From positions 1 to 64,000 of the forward strand of contig CBDIBP010000013.1 in assembly GCA_965276955.1 (NCBI GenBank): 64,000 nucleotides of DNA, in the 5' to 3' direction. The position numbers were made by a program, and so were the translations under genes. Below the pieces are notes generated by a model. That model was not told the origin of the DNA. It worked only from the letters and a program-made list of their open reading frames with translations, and did no database searches. Shown piece after piece: positions 18,479-28,411 of the stretch (the stretch's first letter is position 1; every line of letters begins with the position of its first letter). This stretch comes from JABDEZ01 sp965276955. Its GTDB lineage: Bacteria; Bacteroidota; Bacteroidia; Chitinophagales; Chitinophagaceae.

Positions 18479-19846
18479 TTGGTAAAAGAACTGCCATCTT
18501 CCTTATTGCAGCAATTGCACACGGTGGAAAGCTTTGATGAACAGGCTTTCATTGCTGCGCATAAGCAGCCTGCGGTAACATCTGTAAGGCTGCACCCGCT
18601 GAAAGGAAAGAGTATGTTCGCAGATAATGATATAATACCCTGGTGTGCTACCGGACGCTACCTGCCACAGCGGCCTGTATTTACTACCGATCCTGCATAC
18701 CATGCAGGCGCATACTATGTGCAGGAGGCATCTTCTATGTTCCTCAACTACATGTTCCAGCAGGTGGTGGGTGAGCAGAAGGCGCTACATGTACTTGATC
18801 TTTGTGCGGCTCCAGGTGGTAAAAGCACATTGATAGCATCGGTACTGGATAGAGATAGTTTGTTGGTATCTAACGAGGTGATAAAGCCCCGAGCGTCTGT
18901 GCTGGAAGAGAATATGATACGGTGGGGATATTCTAATACTTACGTGACCAACAACGATCCCCGTGACTTTGGCAGGCTGCCGGGATTTTTTGATGTGATA
19001 GTTGCAGATGTGCCGTGCAGTGGATCTGGCCTGTTCAGAAAAGACGAAAAAGCGCTGGATGAGTGGAGCGTGGACAATGTGGCACTTTGCAGCCAGCGCC
19101 AGCAGCGTATACTCGCCGATGTATGGCCGGCACTTAAAGAGGATGGGATATTCATATATGCCACCTGTTCTTACTCTCCACAGGAAGACGAACAGATCTT
19201 AGACTGGATAGCAGGCACATTCAATATAGAAAGCATAGCCGTTAGCCCGCCGGAAGAGTGGGAGGTGGTTACTGTATGTACCGCAAAAAACGGCGTGGGA
19301 TACCGATTTTTCCCAGACAAGCTGCGAGGAGAAGGATTTTTTATAGCAGCCTTTAGAAAAAAAGAGGCTACTGCTTCTATTCGATATCCACGTTTTAAAA
19401 GTGCGAATGATAAAATATTGCAGGCGCAGGCCTCCTTTTTACTACAGCCTGGCGACGATTGCTATTTACGTGCAGAAAATTATACCATAGCTATAAACGC
19501 AGCACACGAGGAGGCACTGCAAATACTGCAAAAAGCCTTGTACTTTCGTAAGGCAGGAGTGAATTTAGGCTCTGCGGCAGGTAAGGACTGGTTGCCAGCA
19601 CATGATATAGCGTTGAGTGTAGATGCGGCACAAGATCTGCAACGTATAGAGGTAAATAAGGAACAAGCACTGCACTACCTGAAAAAAGAAGAGATGGATG
19701 TGCACCCCGATGGGAGGGGATGGTATATAGTCACTTACAATGGGCTTGGCTTAGGATGGATAAAATGGCTGGGCAACCGCTGTAATAATTATTTGCCTAA
19801 GAACTGGCGCATACGTATGGAAATTACAGATGTGGACCGGGCATAA
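18479..19846 (+). CDS. NOL1/NOP2/Sun-family RNA cytosine-5 methyltransferase (RsmF-like)
   Basis: A SAM-dependent enzyme that makes 5-methylcytosine in RNA, most likely 16S rRNA. Visible motifs are SAM-binding DLCAAPGGKST, motif IV ADVPCSGSGLFRKDE and catalytic-cysteine motif VI IYATCSYSPQEDEQIL. The C-terminal third (about residues 300-455) resembles the PUA-like tail of the RsmF group. The start is a TTG at 18479; it is supported because family proteins begin with a similar LPxxLLxxL helix and no in-frame ATG occurs until residue 46. It follows purB closely. The exact target nucleotide cannot be read from sequence. Confidence 0.9.
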   Translation: MVKELPSSLLQQLHTVESFDEQAFIAAHKQPAVTSVRLHPLKGKSMFADNDIIPWCATGRYLPQRPVFTTDPAYHAGAYYVQEASSMFLNYMFQQVVGEQKALHVLDLCAAPGGKSTLIASVLDRDSLLVSNEVIKPRASVLEENMIRWGYSNTYVTNNDPRDFGRLPGFFDVIVADVPCSGSGLFRKDEKALDEWSVDNVALCSQRQQRILADVWPALKEDGIFIYATCSYSPQEDEQILDWIAGTFNIESIAVSPPEEWEVVTVCTAKNGVGYRFFPDKLRGEGFFIAAFRKKEATASIRYPRFKSANDKILQAQASFLLQPGDDCYLRAENYTIAINAAHEEALQILQKALYFRKAGVNLGSAAGKDWLPAHDIALSVDAAQDLQRIEVNKEQALHYLKKEEMDVHPDGRGWYIVTYNGLGLGWIKWLGNRCNNYLPKNWRIRMEITDVDRA

Positions 19847-19884
19847 CACTATTGATCTTTTTAACAATAAACAAAGTACGTAAG

Positions 19885-20709
19885 ATGTGGTCAAGAACGC
19901 TAAGTGTTGCATTGTTTGTATTACTGACATCGGGTGCATGGGCACAAAAAAAAGATAGTCTTTTTGCAGTGTTCAATGACGGTAATTGGATAATGCCATA
20001 TCATGTTGCTGCCGGGGATAATATTGGGAGCATAGCACGTGCGTATCATGTACCGCCCACTATACTTGCTGATATGAATGGTGTAAGTGCAACCACCACC
20101 AGTATCAATAAAAATATGCTCAACATTCCGGTTGGTGAATATAATATCCTGAAAAGTAAGCCTGCGGCAAGCGTTAGTGCACGGCCATTGTATTACAGAT
20201 GCAAGCAGGGTGATAATGTGTTTCGCGTAGCTTCAAATTCAGGAGTACCACAAGCGAAACTGAAGGAATGGAATACGCTGGAAGGCAACAGCCTTTATAA
20301 GGACAAAATATTATTGCTGGGCTGGGTGCTATATGACGCACCCGGGATACAGGCGAATACAGGCGATGCACCTGGTAACACGGTCATGTCTGAGGCTGAG
20401 CGGCTGTATCTGTCGCAAACCGGCGATGAAGCGAATATAAAAGAGGAAAAAGGGCCTGCTGTTTTTTATGATGCTGTAGGTAAGGCAGGGAGTGTATACT
20501 ACGGTTTTCACAATGGCACATCGCACGGTACCATAATAAAAGTGTACAATCCGGGTAACGGCAAAACGATATTCGTGAAAGTGATGGGGCCGATACCGGA
20601 CGGCAAGCAATATTATAATGCAATAATAGGCATTAGTGGCGCTGCTAAAGCTGCGCTTGGTGTTACAGAATCGAGGGCATGGTGCGAACTTAAATTCACT
20701 GCTAATTAG
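19885..20709 (+). CDS. Secreted LysM protein with double-psi beta-barrel-like C-terminus
   Basis: The ATG at 19885 opens on a signal peptide (MWSRTLSVALFVLLTSGAWAQ); an upstream TTG at 19852 would place charged residues before it. Two LysM-type peptidoglycan-binding repeats follow, near residues 40-80 (YHVAAGDNIGSIARAYHVPP) and 100-145 (YRCKQGDNVFRVASNSGVP). The C-terminal region (about 200-274; AGSVYYGFHNGT, VKVMGPIPDG) resembles RlpA-like double-psi beta-barrels. It is probably a periplasmic or outer-membrane cell-wall-associated protein. No catalytic residues are evident. It lies 38 bases after the methyltransferase gene and 33 before the glycosyltransferase. Confidence 0.82.
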   Translation: MWSRTLSVALFVLLTSGAWAQKKDSLFAVFNDGNWIMPYHVAAGDNIGSIARAYHVPPTILADMNGVSATTTSINKNMLNIPVGEYNILKSKPAASVSARPLYYRCKQGDNVFRVASNSGVPQAKLKEWNTLEGNSLYKDKILLLGWVLYDAPGIQANTGDAPGNTVMSEAERLYLSQTGDEANIKEEKGPAVFYDAVGKAGSVYYGFHNGTSHGTIIKVYNPGNGKTIFVKVMGPIPDGKQYYNAIIGISGAAKAALGVTESRAWCELKFTAN

Positions 20710-20742
20710 TGAAACAATAAAACAGATCTTAGAGGGTTTATC

Positions 20743-21759
20743 ATGAAGATACTTGTTATCCGTTTTTCTTCCATAGGGGATATTGTACTTACTACACCTA
20801 TAGTGCGCTGCCTGAAACAACAAGTGGCCGGTGCTGAGGTACACTACCTGACCAAGGCCGTATATGCAGATATACTCAAGAGCAATCCTTATATAGACAA
20901 GCTGCACTACCTGGAAGACAATATTGACATAGTAGCTGATGCCCTGAAAAAAGAGCACTTTGACTACGTAGTAGACCTTCATCACAACCTGCGCACATTA
21001 CGGATCAAGAAGGTATTGAACGTGAGAGGGGCATCGTTCCCTAAACTGAATATAGAAAAATGGGTGCGCGTGAACTTTAAATGGCACGTAATGCCTGATA
21101 AAAGTATAGTAGAACGTTACTTTGAAACGGTGGCCCCGCTTGGTGTTGAAAATGACGGGAAAGGGCTGGATAGTTTTGTAGATGAGCAGGTACAGATAGC
21201 TACAAAGGACATACCCATGAGCCATTGGAATGGCTATGTGGGATGTGTGATAGGCGGATCTTACAATACTAAAAAACTGCCTGTAGCACAATGGCACAAA
21301 TTGTTTCAGCAAATGGCTTATCCGGTGGTGCTTTTAGGCGGCCCAGGCGATATAGAAGAAGGTAGGGAGATAGCCGCGATGGACCCTGTTCGCATTTATA
21401 ATTCGTGCGGTAAATTCAACCTGAATGAATCGGCGAGGTTAGTGCAACTGGCGCGTGTAATAGTAAGTAATGATACCGGTCTTATGCACATAGCGGCTGC
21501 CTATAAAAAGCCTATCATTTCACTATGGGGTAATACATCGCCCGATATGGGCATGTTCCCTTATTATGGCTATAACAACCTGAAGGAGCGGCCGGCACCA
21601 CAGTCGATAATATTCGAGAACAAAGGTCTGCATTGCCACCCATGCAGTAAGCTTGGATATAACCGATGCCCTAAGAAACATTTTAGATGCATGAACGATC
21701 TGAATATGAACGAGGTGGCAGAGACTGTAAAAAATATTTGGAAGGCTCCCAACCTATAG
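20743..21759 (+). CDS. Glycosyltransferase family 9 (heptosyltransferase-like)
   Basis: A 338-residue GT-B enzyme resembling ADP-heptose:LPS heptosyltransferases. The N-terminus MKILVIRFSSIGDIVLTTPIVR and the C-terminal donor-site stretch VIVSNDTGLMHIAAAYKKPIISLWG are diagnostic of GT9. It probably transfers a sugar onto the lipopolysaccharide core at the inner face of the cytoplasmic membrane. The neighbouring genes give no other LPS functions, so the sugar donated is uncertain. A short cysteine cluster near the end (HCHPCSKLGYNRCPKKHFRC) is seen in Bacteroidota members of the family. Confidence 0.9.
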   Translation: MKILVIRFSSIGDIVLTTPIVRCLKQQVAGAEVHYLTKAVYADILKSNPYIDKLHYLEDNIDIVADALKKEHFDYVVDLHHNLRTLRIKKVLNVRGASFPKLNIEKWVRVNFKWHVMPDKSIVERYFETVAPLGVENDGKGLDSFVDEQVQIATKDIPMSHWNGYVGCVIGGSYNTKKLPVAQWHKLFQQMAYPVVLLGGPGDIEEGREIAAMDPVRIYNSCGKFNLNESARLVQLARVIVSNDTGLMHIAAAYKKPIISLWGNTSPDMGMFPYYGYNNLKERPAPQSIIFENKGLHCHPCSKLGYNRCPKKHFRCMNDLNMNEVAETVKNIWKAPNL

Positions 21760-21833
21760 AGAGAAGTTTCATGTCTTAGTTGTTGTTAAAGCAGTGCTAA
21801 CTTTTTAACGCTCACCTCAACAACAACCCGATC

Positions 21834-24815
21834 ATGAAAAAATTTAGACATCTCGTCCTCGTTCTCTTTACGCTGTTCACACTGATACCTACAAAAGCAA
21901 AAGCATCGCATTGCGCTGGTGCTGAATTATTGTATGAGTATGTAGGGGGTTCTACATATCGTTTATACTATAAGTTCTATCGCGATTGTACAGGAGTACC
22001 CGCGCCGATAGATGTTCAAGTATGCTATCATAATACTTGCGACAATATTCAGTATAGTACGAACTTGTTACCATTGACCGGTTTGCTCCCTGCACCTAAT
22101 CCGCGCAACCTGAGTAACGGGGATGATATCTCTTATCTCTGCCCTGGTTTCAGCTCTACTTGTGCTAATCCGGCGGGTACGTTACCTGGATACCGTGTTT
22201 GGTGGTATACTGCGGTAGTTACACTACCTGTTCAATGTAATAAATGGGTCTTCGAATCCAGTAACAGCGCACGGAACGGAATAAACAACATCCTTTCCGG
22301 CACAAGTCTATATGTTTCTACCACATTAGATAACCTCGACGCACAAGGCGATAATTCCCCCAATTTTTCAACGTTACCAGTACCCTATACTTGTATCTAT
22401 CAGCCTTATACTTATAATAATGGTGCATATGATATTGATAATGATTCCCTGCACTTCGATTTGATCAATCCGCTACAGGGTAGCTGTGGAGCTGGTGCTA
22501 ATCCGAGGCCTATCGATTTCGTATCGCCATCCAATACCCTGGGTGATACAGATAATTATAATCTGTTCAATAATCCGCTCATTTGCTCGTATACTTTCCA
22601 GTTCAATAACAATACAGGTTCTATGTACTTCATTCCTACGTCTCTACAAAAGGCTGTGCTTGCAGTAAGGGTAACTGAGTACAGAAAGATAAACGGTGTG
22701 CCTAAGGCGATAGGTACCGTAGAGCGTGATATACAGCTGGTAATTGTACAGTGCAGTAACGAGTCTCCTGATTTTGGTATTGCCAATAATACATTGTCTG
22801 GTGGTACATTAGATCCTGTAAGCGGTACCATATATGCTTGTACATTAAGCCCATTATCCTTCTGTTACAATGCTAACAGCGCAAACCCTACTGCAGTATT
22901 AAGGGTCACTGATAATTCCAGTACCGTTATACCTGGGGCTACAGTTACTTATTCTGGCCCGCAAGATTCCATTAAAGGCTGTTTTTCCTGGACACCTTCG
23001 CCAACAGATACGGGTGCCAAGATATTTACCATATTGGTAAAAGATTCATCATGTAATCCTTCATCTGGTGGATATGTGTTACAACAAATATACACTATAC
23101 CTATCTTCATATTCCCGCAAACGGCTATATTGAACGACACTACGATATGCCTTGGCCAGTCTGCTAATTTGACCGCGGTAGGTGGCACTGGTTTCACATG
23201 GGGTGTATTACCAGGCGGTTCGCCATTGAGTTCCCTAAGTTGCACGTCGTGTACCAATCCTATAGCCACACCTACGGTCACTACCCAGTATACTGTTTCT
23301 GCCAACAGCGACCTGTTCTGTAAGAACAAGGATACTGTTACCGTAACAGTAGTGCCAGCTATACATGTTAGCGGTACAGATACTACAACATGCGTTAACA
23401 ACTCCCTTCAGTTGAATCTTAACATTACGGCGCCCGACAACAACTATACTGTTAGCTGGTCGCCTGCCACTTTTTTGAACAATCCGTCCATCGCCAACCC
23501 TATCATTGTTAACCCTACTGCTACTACACAATACATTGTAACTGTAGCCTCTACTGATCTTGGACATTGTACGGTACATGATACTGTGAATGTGCGTGTG
23601 CTGCAGGGCTTTAAACTGGCTAATAAAGATACAGCCATCTGTAAAGGCGCTTTTGTGCAGGTGAATGCTACCGGAGATGCATATAATTATTCATGGACAC
23701 CAACTACGGGTCTTTCCTCTTCTACGATAATTGCCCCTACCATAACACCTGATACCTCTACACGGTATGTGGAAACAGCCCGTTTCCCAGGTTGCCGCGA
23801 CAGTGTACAGAGTTTCTACATACAGGTACAGCCAGTACCGGTAGTAATAGCTGGTGCAGATAGAGCTATTTGTAATGGAGATACGGTACACCTGAATGGT
23901 TCAGTATCGCCTGCATATGCTTACACTTACGTATGGACCCCGGATTCATCTATCAATGTGGATTCTAATATCAACGTGATATTCTCAGGTCTGTATTCTA
24001 CTACTTATGTTTTGACCGCTACGACCTCAGCAGGATGTAAAGGATCGGACAGTGTATCGATAACCGTACTGAAGCATTCGTTCCTGAAGGTGACGGACGA
24101 TACAGCGATATGTCCGCACGATAGCGTAATGATAGGAGTAACGGGAGATTCCCTTGCACATTTCTACTGGCACCCTAATTTCAACATATCCGATACGGGC
24201 AGCGCTACACCGGTACTATACCCAACGGGTAACGTACGCTACTATGTATATGGTGTGGATAGCAGCAATTGCAGGGATACTGCATCTGTATACATCACCC
24301 TGCATCCTGCAGCAATAGTATCGTTACCAGATTCTGTAACCTTATATCCTGGTGATTCAGTACAATTGAACCCGGTGACCAATTGTACTTACTTCACCTG
24401 GTTCCCGCCACTTGGATTAAGCAGTACCACCATATCTGACCCAATAGCTAAACCGCCGGTAAGCACACGCTATAGGGCAACAGGCACAACAGAATATGGT
24501 TGTAAAGCAATAGACTCAATTGATGTGAATGTGGCGCCTGATTCATATATCGCAGTGCCCAACGCATTTAGCCCCGGGACAGGAGATAATGCAGCGTTCA
24601 AAGTATTACATCTGGGTAATGCTACACTAAATAGCTTCCGTATATACAACAGATGGGGTACTGAAATATTCCAGACCACAGATATCAACAAAGGCTGGAA
24701 TGGCGAGTATGGTGGCCAGCCACAACCGATAGGCGTGTATGTGTACACAGTAGAGGCTACCACTTACAAAGGCAAAAAGATAAGCAAGCAGGGTAATGTG
24801 ACCTTGCTGCGCTAA
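21834..24815 (+). CDS. Large secreted protein with gliding motility/type IX C-terminal domain
   Basis: A 993-residue surface or secreted protein with a signal peptide (MKKFRHLVLVLFTLFTLIPTKAKA). The N-terminal module begins SHCAGAELLYEYVGGSTYRLYYKFYRDC. The middle (about residues 430-900) holds several Ig-like/PKD-like repeats with recurring D-T/S-x-C-I/P pairs (DTTICLGQSANL, DTAICKGAFVQV, DRAICNGDTVHL, DTAICPHDSVMI). The last about 90 residues (VPNAFSPGTGDNAAFKV to KGKKISKQGNVTLLR) form the type-B gliding-motility-associated C-terminal domain that targets proteins to the type IX secretion system. The role is probably adhesion or surface structure. A strong terminator follows. Confidence 0.88.
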   Translation: MKKFRHLVLVLFTLFTLIPTKAKASHCAGAELLYEYVGGSTYRLYYKFYRDCTGVPAPIDVQVCYHNTCDNIQYSTNLLPLTGLLPAPNPRNLSNGDDISYLCPGFSSTCANPAGTLPGYRVWWYTAVVTLPVQCNKWVFESSNSARNGINNILSGTSLYVSTTLDNLDAQGDNSPNFSTLPVPYTCIYQPYTYNNGAYDIDNDSLHFDLINPLQGSCGAGANPRPIDFVSPSNTLGDTDNYNLFNNPLICSYTFQFNNNTGSMYFIPTSLQKAVLAVRVTEYRKINGVPKAIGTVERDIQLVIVQCSNESPDFGIANNTLSGGTLDPVSGTIYACTLSPLSFCYNANSANPTAVLRVTDNSSTVIPGATVTYSGPQDSIKGCFSWTPSPTDTGAKIFTILVKDSSCNPSSGGYVLQQIYTIPIFIFPQTAILNDTTICLGQSANLTAVGGTGFTWGVLPGGSPLSSLSCTSCTNPIATPTVTTQYTVSANSDLFCKNKDTVTVTVVPAIHVSGTDTTTCVNNSLQLNLNITAPDNNYTVSWSPATFLNNPSIANPIIVNPTATTQYIVTVASTDLGHCTVHDTVNVRVLQGFKLANKDTAICKGAFVQVNATGDAYNYSWTPTTGLSSSTIIAPTITPDTSTRYVETARFPGCRDSVQSFYIQVQPVPVVIAGADRAICNGDTVHLNGSVSPAYAYTYVWTPDSSINVDSNINVIFSGLYSTTYVLTATTSAGCKGSDSVSITVLKHSFLKVTDDTAICPHDSVMIGVTGDSLAHFYWHPNFNISDTGSATPVLYPTGNVRYYVYGVDSSNCRDTASVYITLHPAAIVSLPDSVTLYPGDSVQLNPVTNCTYFTWFPPLGLSSTTISDPIAKPPVSTRYRATGTTEYGCKAIDSIDVNVAPDSYIAVPNAFSPGTGDNAAFKVLHLGNATLNSFRIYNRWGTEIFQTTDINKGWNGEYGGQPQPIGVYVYTVEATTYKGKKISKQGNVTLLR

Positions 24816-24835
24816 GTATTTTGGTTTGAATGGTT

Positions 24836-24875
24836 AAAAAGCAAATGCCCCGTACTACCGGGGCATTTGCTTTTT
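24836..24875. terminator. Bidirectional rho-independent terminator
   Basis: A 17-bp perfect stem (left arm 24836-24852, right arm 24859-24875; arm core GCAAATGCCCCG) encloses a 6-base loop. It is A-rich on the left and ends in five T on the right, so it can end both the upstream secreted-protein gene and the convergent phosphohexomutase gene. Confidence 0.92.
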
Positions 24876-24894
24876 ATAAACAAGATGATATAAA

Positions 24895-26301
24895 CTATGC
24901 GAGTATGGTTGCTTTTACATCATTCAGAATATCGAGTGTTTCTTCTTTGCTGTTGCCCTCCACATATACGCGTAGCAATGGCTCTGTGCCTGAAGCGCGC
25001 AGCATTGCCCAACCGCCGTTGTCCAAATGGTATTTTATGCCATCTATAGTTTCTATACGGTTGAAAGTATACTTGCCAAACTTAGGATATTTGTTTTCCC
25101 TTGCTTTGGTTATGATGGCATTTTTAAGGTCGTTGTCTATAGTAAGGTCGTGACGCTCATAAACAAAACGACCTACAATAGCATAGACCTCTTCGCATAG
25201 CTGCTTTAAGGTCTTACCACTTGTGACCATGAATTCGTGCAGCAGCAGGCCATCGTATATACCATCACGTTCAGGTATATGCCCTTTTACTGCAATGCCG
25301 CCACTTTCTTCTCCGCCCACCAGTACATCATCGTGTACCATTATCTCGCTAATGTATTTAAAGCCTATGGCGGTCACTTCTATTTCCAAGCCATATGCTT
25401 CACAAAGGCGTTTCACACGGTCTGTAACGGAGAATGCTACTACAATTTTCCCAGTAAGGCCCTTGTACTTGTGCAGGTAGTGTATCAGCAACAAGATAAT
25501 ATTGTGCGCATCTACAAAGTTGCCATCCTCATCATATAGGCCTATGCGGTCTGCATCACCATCTGTGGCCAGCCCTATTTTTAATTCAGGTGTAGTAGCC
25601 ATTGTTTTGGCCAGCTCTTGCAGGTTACGGTCCAGTGGTTCTGGCGCTTGTCCATGAAAGCCGGGATTCTCATCACAATGCAGCAGCACGGCATTAGGCA
25701 ATAATTTACGAATCACATTCTGACCCGCACCGAACATGGCATCATAAGCCATCTTGAACGGCGACTTGTCTAAGGCTGCGAAATCAAACTTTTGCTGCAG
25801 GTATGTTATGTACATGTCTTCTACATTCACATACTCCAGCAGGCCATTCTTTTCCCAATGTTCTAATGGTTGTGTTGGTATGGTCACCTCATCTTTTATA
25901 AGCGCTTCAACAGCAGCTATATCTTTTGGGCTCGATGGGCCACCATGAGCCCCCTTCAACTTATATCCATTATAAGATGGCGGATTGTGCGATGCTGTTA
26001 TTATAACCCCTTGCAATGCATTTAGATGCAGCACGGCCATAGATATCATTGGGGTGCTTACAAAACCCTTTGCAAGCAGGACTTTTACACCATTGGCACA
26101 CATAACCTTGCTCACCGTTTCTGTGAAGAGTTCGCCACCAAAACGGCAATCGTGTCCTACTATCACAACCGGTTCGCTATCTTTCTGCAACAACCATTCG
26201 GCCTGGGCCTGCGCTACACGAGCTACATTATAAACTGTAAAATCGAGCGCCACAATAGCGCGCCATCCATCTGTACCAAATTTTATTTTGTCAGGAGACA
26301 T
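24895..26301 (-). CDS. Phosphoglucomutase/phosphomannomutase family protein
   Basis: An alpha-D-phosphohexomutase of 468 residues that interconverts sugar 1- and 6-phosphates. All four active-site loops are present: phosphoserine ITASHNPPSYNGYK, metal-binding ATDGDADRIGLYD, sugar-binding GGEESGGIAVKGH and phosphate-binding RASGTEPLLRVYVEG. The GGEESGG loop favours glucose or mannose phosphate over glucosamine phosphate, where GGEQSGH is usual. It could therefore feed glycogen metabolism (glgX and malQ are in the window) or sugar-nucleotide synthesis. It is a single gene, divergent from the aldehyde dehydrogenase. Confidence 0.92.
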   Translation of the reverse strand: MSPDKIKFGTDGWRAIVALDFTVYNVARVAQAQAEWLLQKDSEPVVIVGHDCRFGGELFTETVSKVMCANGVKVLLAKGFVSTPMISMAVLHLNALQGVIITASHNPPSYNGYKLKGAHGGPSSPKDIAAVEALIKDEVTIPTQPLEHWEKNGLLEYVNVEDMYITYLQQKFDFAALDKSPFKMAYDAMFGAGQNVIRKLLPNAVLLHCDENPGFHGQAPEPLDRNLQELAKTMATTPELKIGLATDGDADRIGLYDEDGNFVDAHNIILLLIHYLHKYKGLTGKIVVAFSVTDRVKRLCEAYGLEIEVTAIGFKYISEIMVHDDVLVGGEESGGIAVKGHIPERDGIYDGLLLHEFMVTSGKTLKQLCEEVYAIVGRFVYERHDLTIDNDLKNAIITKARENKYPKFGKYTFNRIETIDGIKYHLDNGGWAMLRASGTEPLLRVYVEGNSKEETLDILNDVKATILA

Positions 26302-26398
26302 TAGTGTAGTTTTTTAATATTTAACCACGACGAAGATAATTCAGGTAAGTTAATAATCGTTGTATGGAATAGGTTAATTAATTTCAATCAAAAGCAGT

Positions 26399-27772
26399 AT
26401 GTCTGATAAAATAGTTTCGATCGATCCATCAACTGGGCTTGAAATAGCAAGCTATGATATATATGACGACCAGAAAATAAAAAAGATATTGCAACAAGCG
26501 CACAAAGGCTATAATGAATGGCGCTACCTGTCTTACAAGGAACGAGGAGCTATACTAAAAAGTATAGCGAAGGAACTACGCAGGCAGAAAGAGGAACTTG
26601 CTATACTGGCTACCAGGGAAATGGGGAAGCCGATACAGCAGGGCCGTGAAGAAGTAGAGAAATGTGCGGTGGCGCTGGAATATTATGCTAAAGAAGGTGC
26701 AGGCTTTTTGGCCAATGAAATAATAGAAACAGACGCGCGCAAAAGTTATATCACTTTTCAGCCGATAGGGGTGATACTGGCAGTAATGCCGTGGAACTTT
26801 CCCTACTGGCAGGTGTTCAGGGCTATGGCCCCGGCTGCAATGGCGGGCAACACCATGGTACTGAAACATGCATCGAACGTGAGTGGCTGTGCGCTGGCCA
26901 TAGAAAATGTGATAAAAAAAGCCGGCGCTCCCAAAGGTTTGTTCCAAACCATGTTGTTGCCCTCTTCCCGCATAGAAGCAATTATAGCCGACCCGATAAT
27001 AGCAGGTGTAACATTTACCGGGAGTACAGTGGCTGGCAGCAAAATAGCCGAGGCCGCAGGCCGCAACCTGAAAAAACAAGTGTTAGAACTGGGTGGCAGC
27101 GATGCCTACATAATACTTGAAGATGCGGACATTGATGCGGCGGTAGAGATATGCGTGCGGGGGCGGCTGGTGAACAGTGGGCAAAGTTGCGTGGCGGCTA
27201 AGCGGTTCATTGTTATTAAAACGATCCGTAAAGAGTTTGAAAAAAGAATGACGGAGAAGATGCAGCAAGCATCGTATGGCGACCCCATGAATGCTGATAG
27301 CCGCATAGGCCCTATGGCACGTGCCGACCTTCGCGACCAACTGCATGAGCAGGTGCTGAAAACTGTGGAGAAAGGTGGCAAAGTGCTTTGCGGTGGTTTT
27401 GTGCCAGAAGGCCCAGGTGCTTATTACCCACCCACTGTGCTTACGAACGTGAAAAAAGGTATGGTAGCGTATGAGGAAGAATTGTTTGGGCCTGTGGCTA
27501 CCATTATAGAAGCAAAGGACGAAAAAGAAGCCGTGCGCATAGCTAACGACAATATTTATGGCCTGGGTAGCGCCATCATATCAAAGAACAGAGCGAGAGC
27601 AGAAAAGCTGGCGGTGCAGGAAATGCAGGCAGGTAGTTGTTTCATAAACGATAATGTGCACTCTGACCCACGACTGCCTTTTGGTGGAGTGAAACATAGC
27701 GGGTACGGCAGGGAACTGAGTAGGCATGGCATACATGAATTCGTGAACGTAAAGACCATTTATATAAAGTAA
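26399..27772 (+). CDS. NAD(P)-dependent succinate-semialdehyde dehydrogenase-like aldehyde dehydrogenase
   Basis: A 457-residue aldehyde dehydrogenase. The cofactor-binding stretch VILAVMPWNFPYWQVFR, the general base Glu in LELGGSDAYIIL and the catalytic Cys in NSGQSCVAAKRFIV are intact, and FGGVKHSGYGRELSRHG closes the protein. The combination is typical of GabD/Sad-type succinate-semialdehyde dehydrogenases, though substrate cannot be fixed from motifs alone. The SGNH hydrolase gene follows after 22 bases. Confidence 0.9.
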   Translation: MSDKIVSIDPSTGLEIASYDIYDDQKIKKILQQAHKGYNEWRYLSYKERGAILKSIAKELRRQKEELAILATREMGKPIQQGREEVEKCAVALEYYAKEGAGFLANEIIETDARKSYITFQPIGVILAVMPWNFPYWQVFRAMAPAAMAGNTMVLKHASNVSGCALAIENVIKKAGAPKGLFQTMLLPSSRIEAIIADPIIAGVTFTGSTVAGSKIAEAAGRNLKKQVLELGGSDAYIILEDADIDAAVEICVRGRLVNSGQSCVAAKRFIVIKTIRKEFEKRMTEKMQQASYGDPMNADSRIGPMARADLRDQLHEQVLKTVEKGGKVLCGGFVPEGPGAYYPPTVLTNVKKGMVAYEEELFGPVATIIEAKDEKEAVRIANDNIYGLGSAIISKNRARAEKLAVQEMQAGSCFINDNVHSDPRLPFGGVKHSGYGRELSRHGIHEFVNVKTIYIK

Positions 27773-27794
27773 TTTCTTAAACAATAAGACTTAG

Positions 27795-28397
27795 ATGTAT
27801 TCATACCTGGCTTTAGGCGATTCTTATACTATAGGCGAACAAGTGCCTATGAACGAAAACTTCCCTAACCAAACGGTAAGGTTGCTGAAGGAAAAGCATG
27901 TAGAAGTAGCGGAGCCTGTAATTATTGCAGTAACAGGGTGGACCACTGATGAACTGGCAAATGCTATACGGGAGCATAACCTAACAGAAACATTCTCTTT
28001 TGTGACCTTGCTGATAGGGGTAAATAACCAATACCGGGGCAGGCCTGTAGATGAATATAAAGTTCAATTCACACAATTGATGGATACTGCTATCGGCTTT
28101 GCAAATGGAAGAGCAGACCGGGTATTTGTGCTATCTATACCTGATTGGGGAGTGACCTCGTTCGCAGCAGACCGCGACAGAAAGCAAGTAGCGGTAGAGA
28201 TAGATGCCTACAATGCCGCCAATAAAGAAATAACTGCAGCCTTTAAAAGCCACTATGTAGATATAACGGATAGCACACGCCAAAACGGTCACGACAATAC
28301 ATATTTGGCCGAAGACGGATTGCACCCATCAGCTAAGGAATATGCGGTATGGGCGCAACGGTTGGCAGATAGTATGGCGCAAGTGTTAAAGGCTTAG
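27795..28397 (+). CDS. SGNH/GDSL-family hydrolase
   Basis: A 200-residue cytoplasmic hydrolase with no signal peptide. Block I is LALGDSYTIGE with the nucleophile Ser, block III is LLIGVNNQYRG with the oxyanion-hole Asn, and block V is LAEDGLHPSAKEY with the Asp-x-x-His of the catalytic triad. Likely activities are esterase or lysophospholipase. It lies 22 bases after the aldehyde dehydrogenase and is probably transcribed with it. Confidence 0.88.
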   Translation: MYSYLALGDSYTIGEQVPMNENFPNQTVRLLKEKHVEVAEPVIIAVTGWTTDELANAIREHNLTETFSFVTLLIGVNNQYRGRPVDEYKVQFTQLMDTAIGFANGRADRVFVLSIPDWGVTSFAADRDRKQVAVEIDAYNAANKEITAAFKSHYVDITDSTRQNGHDNTYLAEDGLHPSAKEYAVWAQRLADSMAQVLKA

Positions 28398-28411
28398 TCA
28401 AGCATTAAATT

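Noticed and set aside
22246..22264. tRNA-like T-loop sequence TTCGAATCC
   Set aside because: Lies inside the coding sequence of the 993-residue secreted protein and lacks the other tRNA arms.
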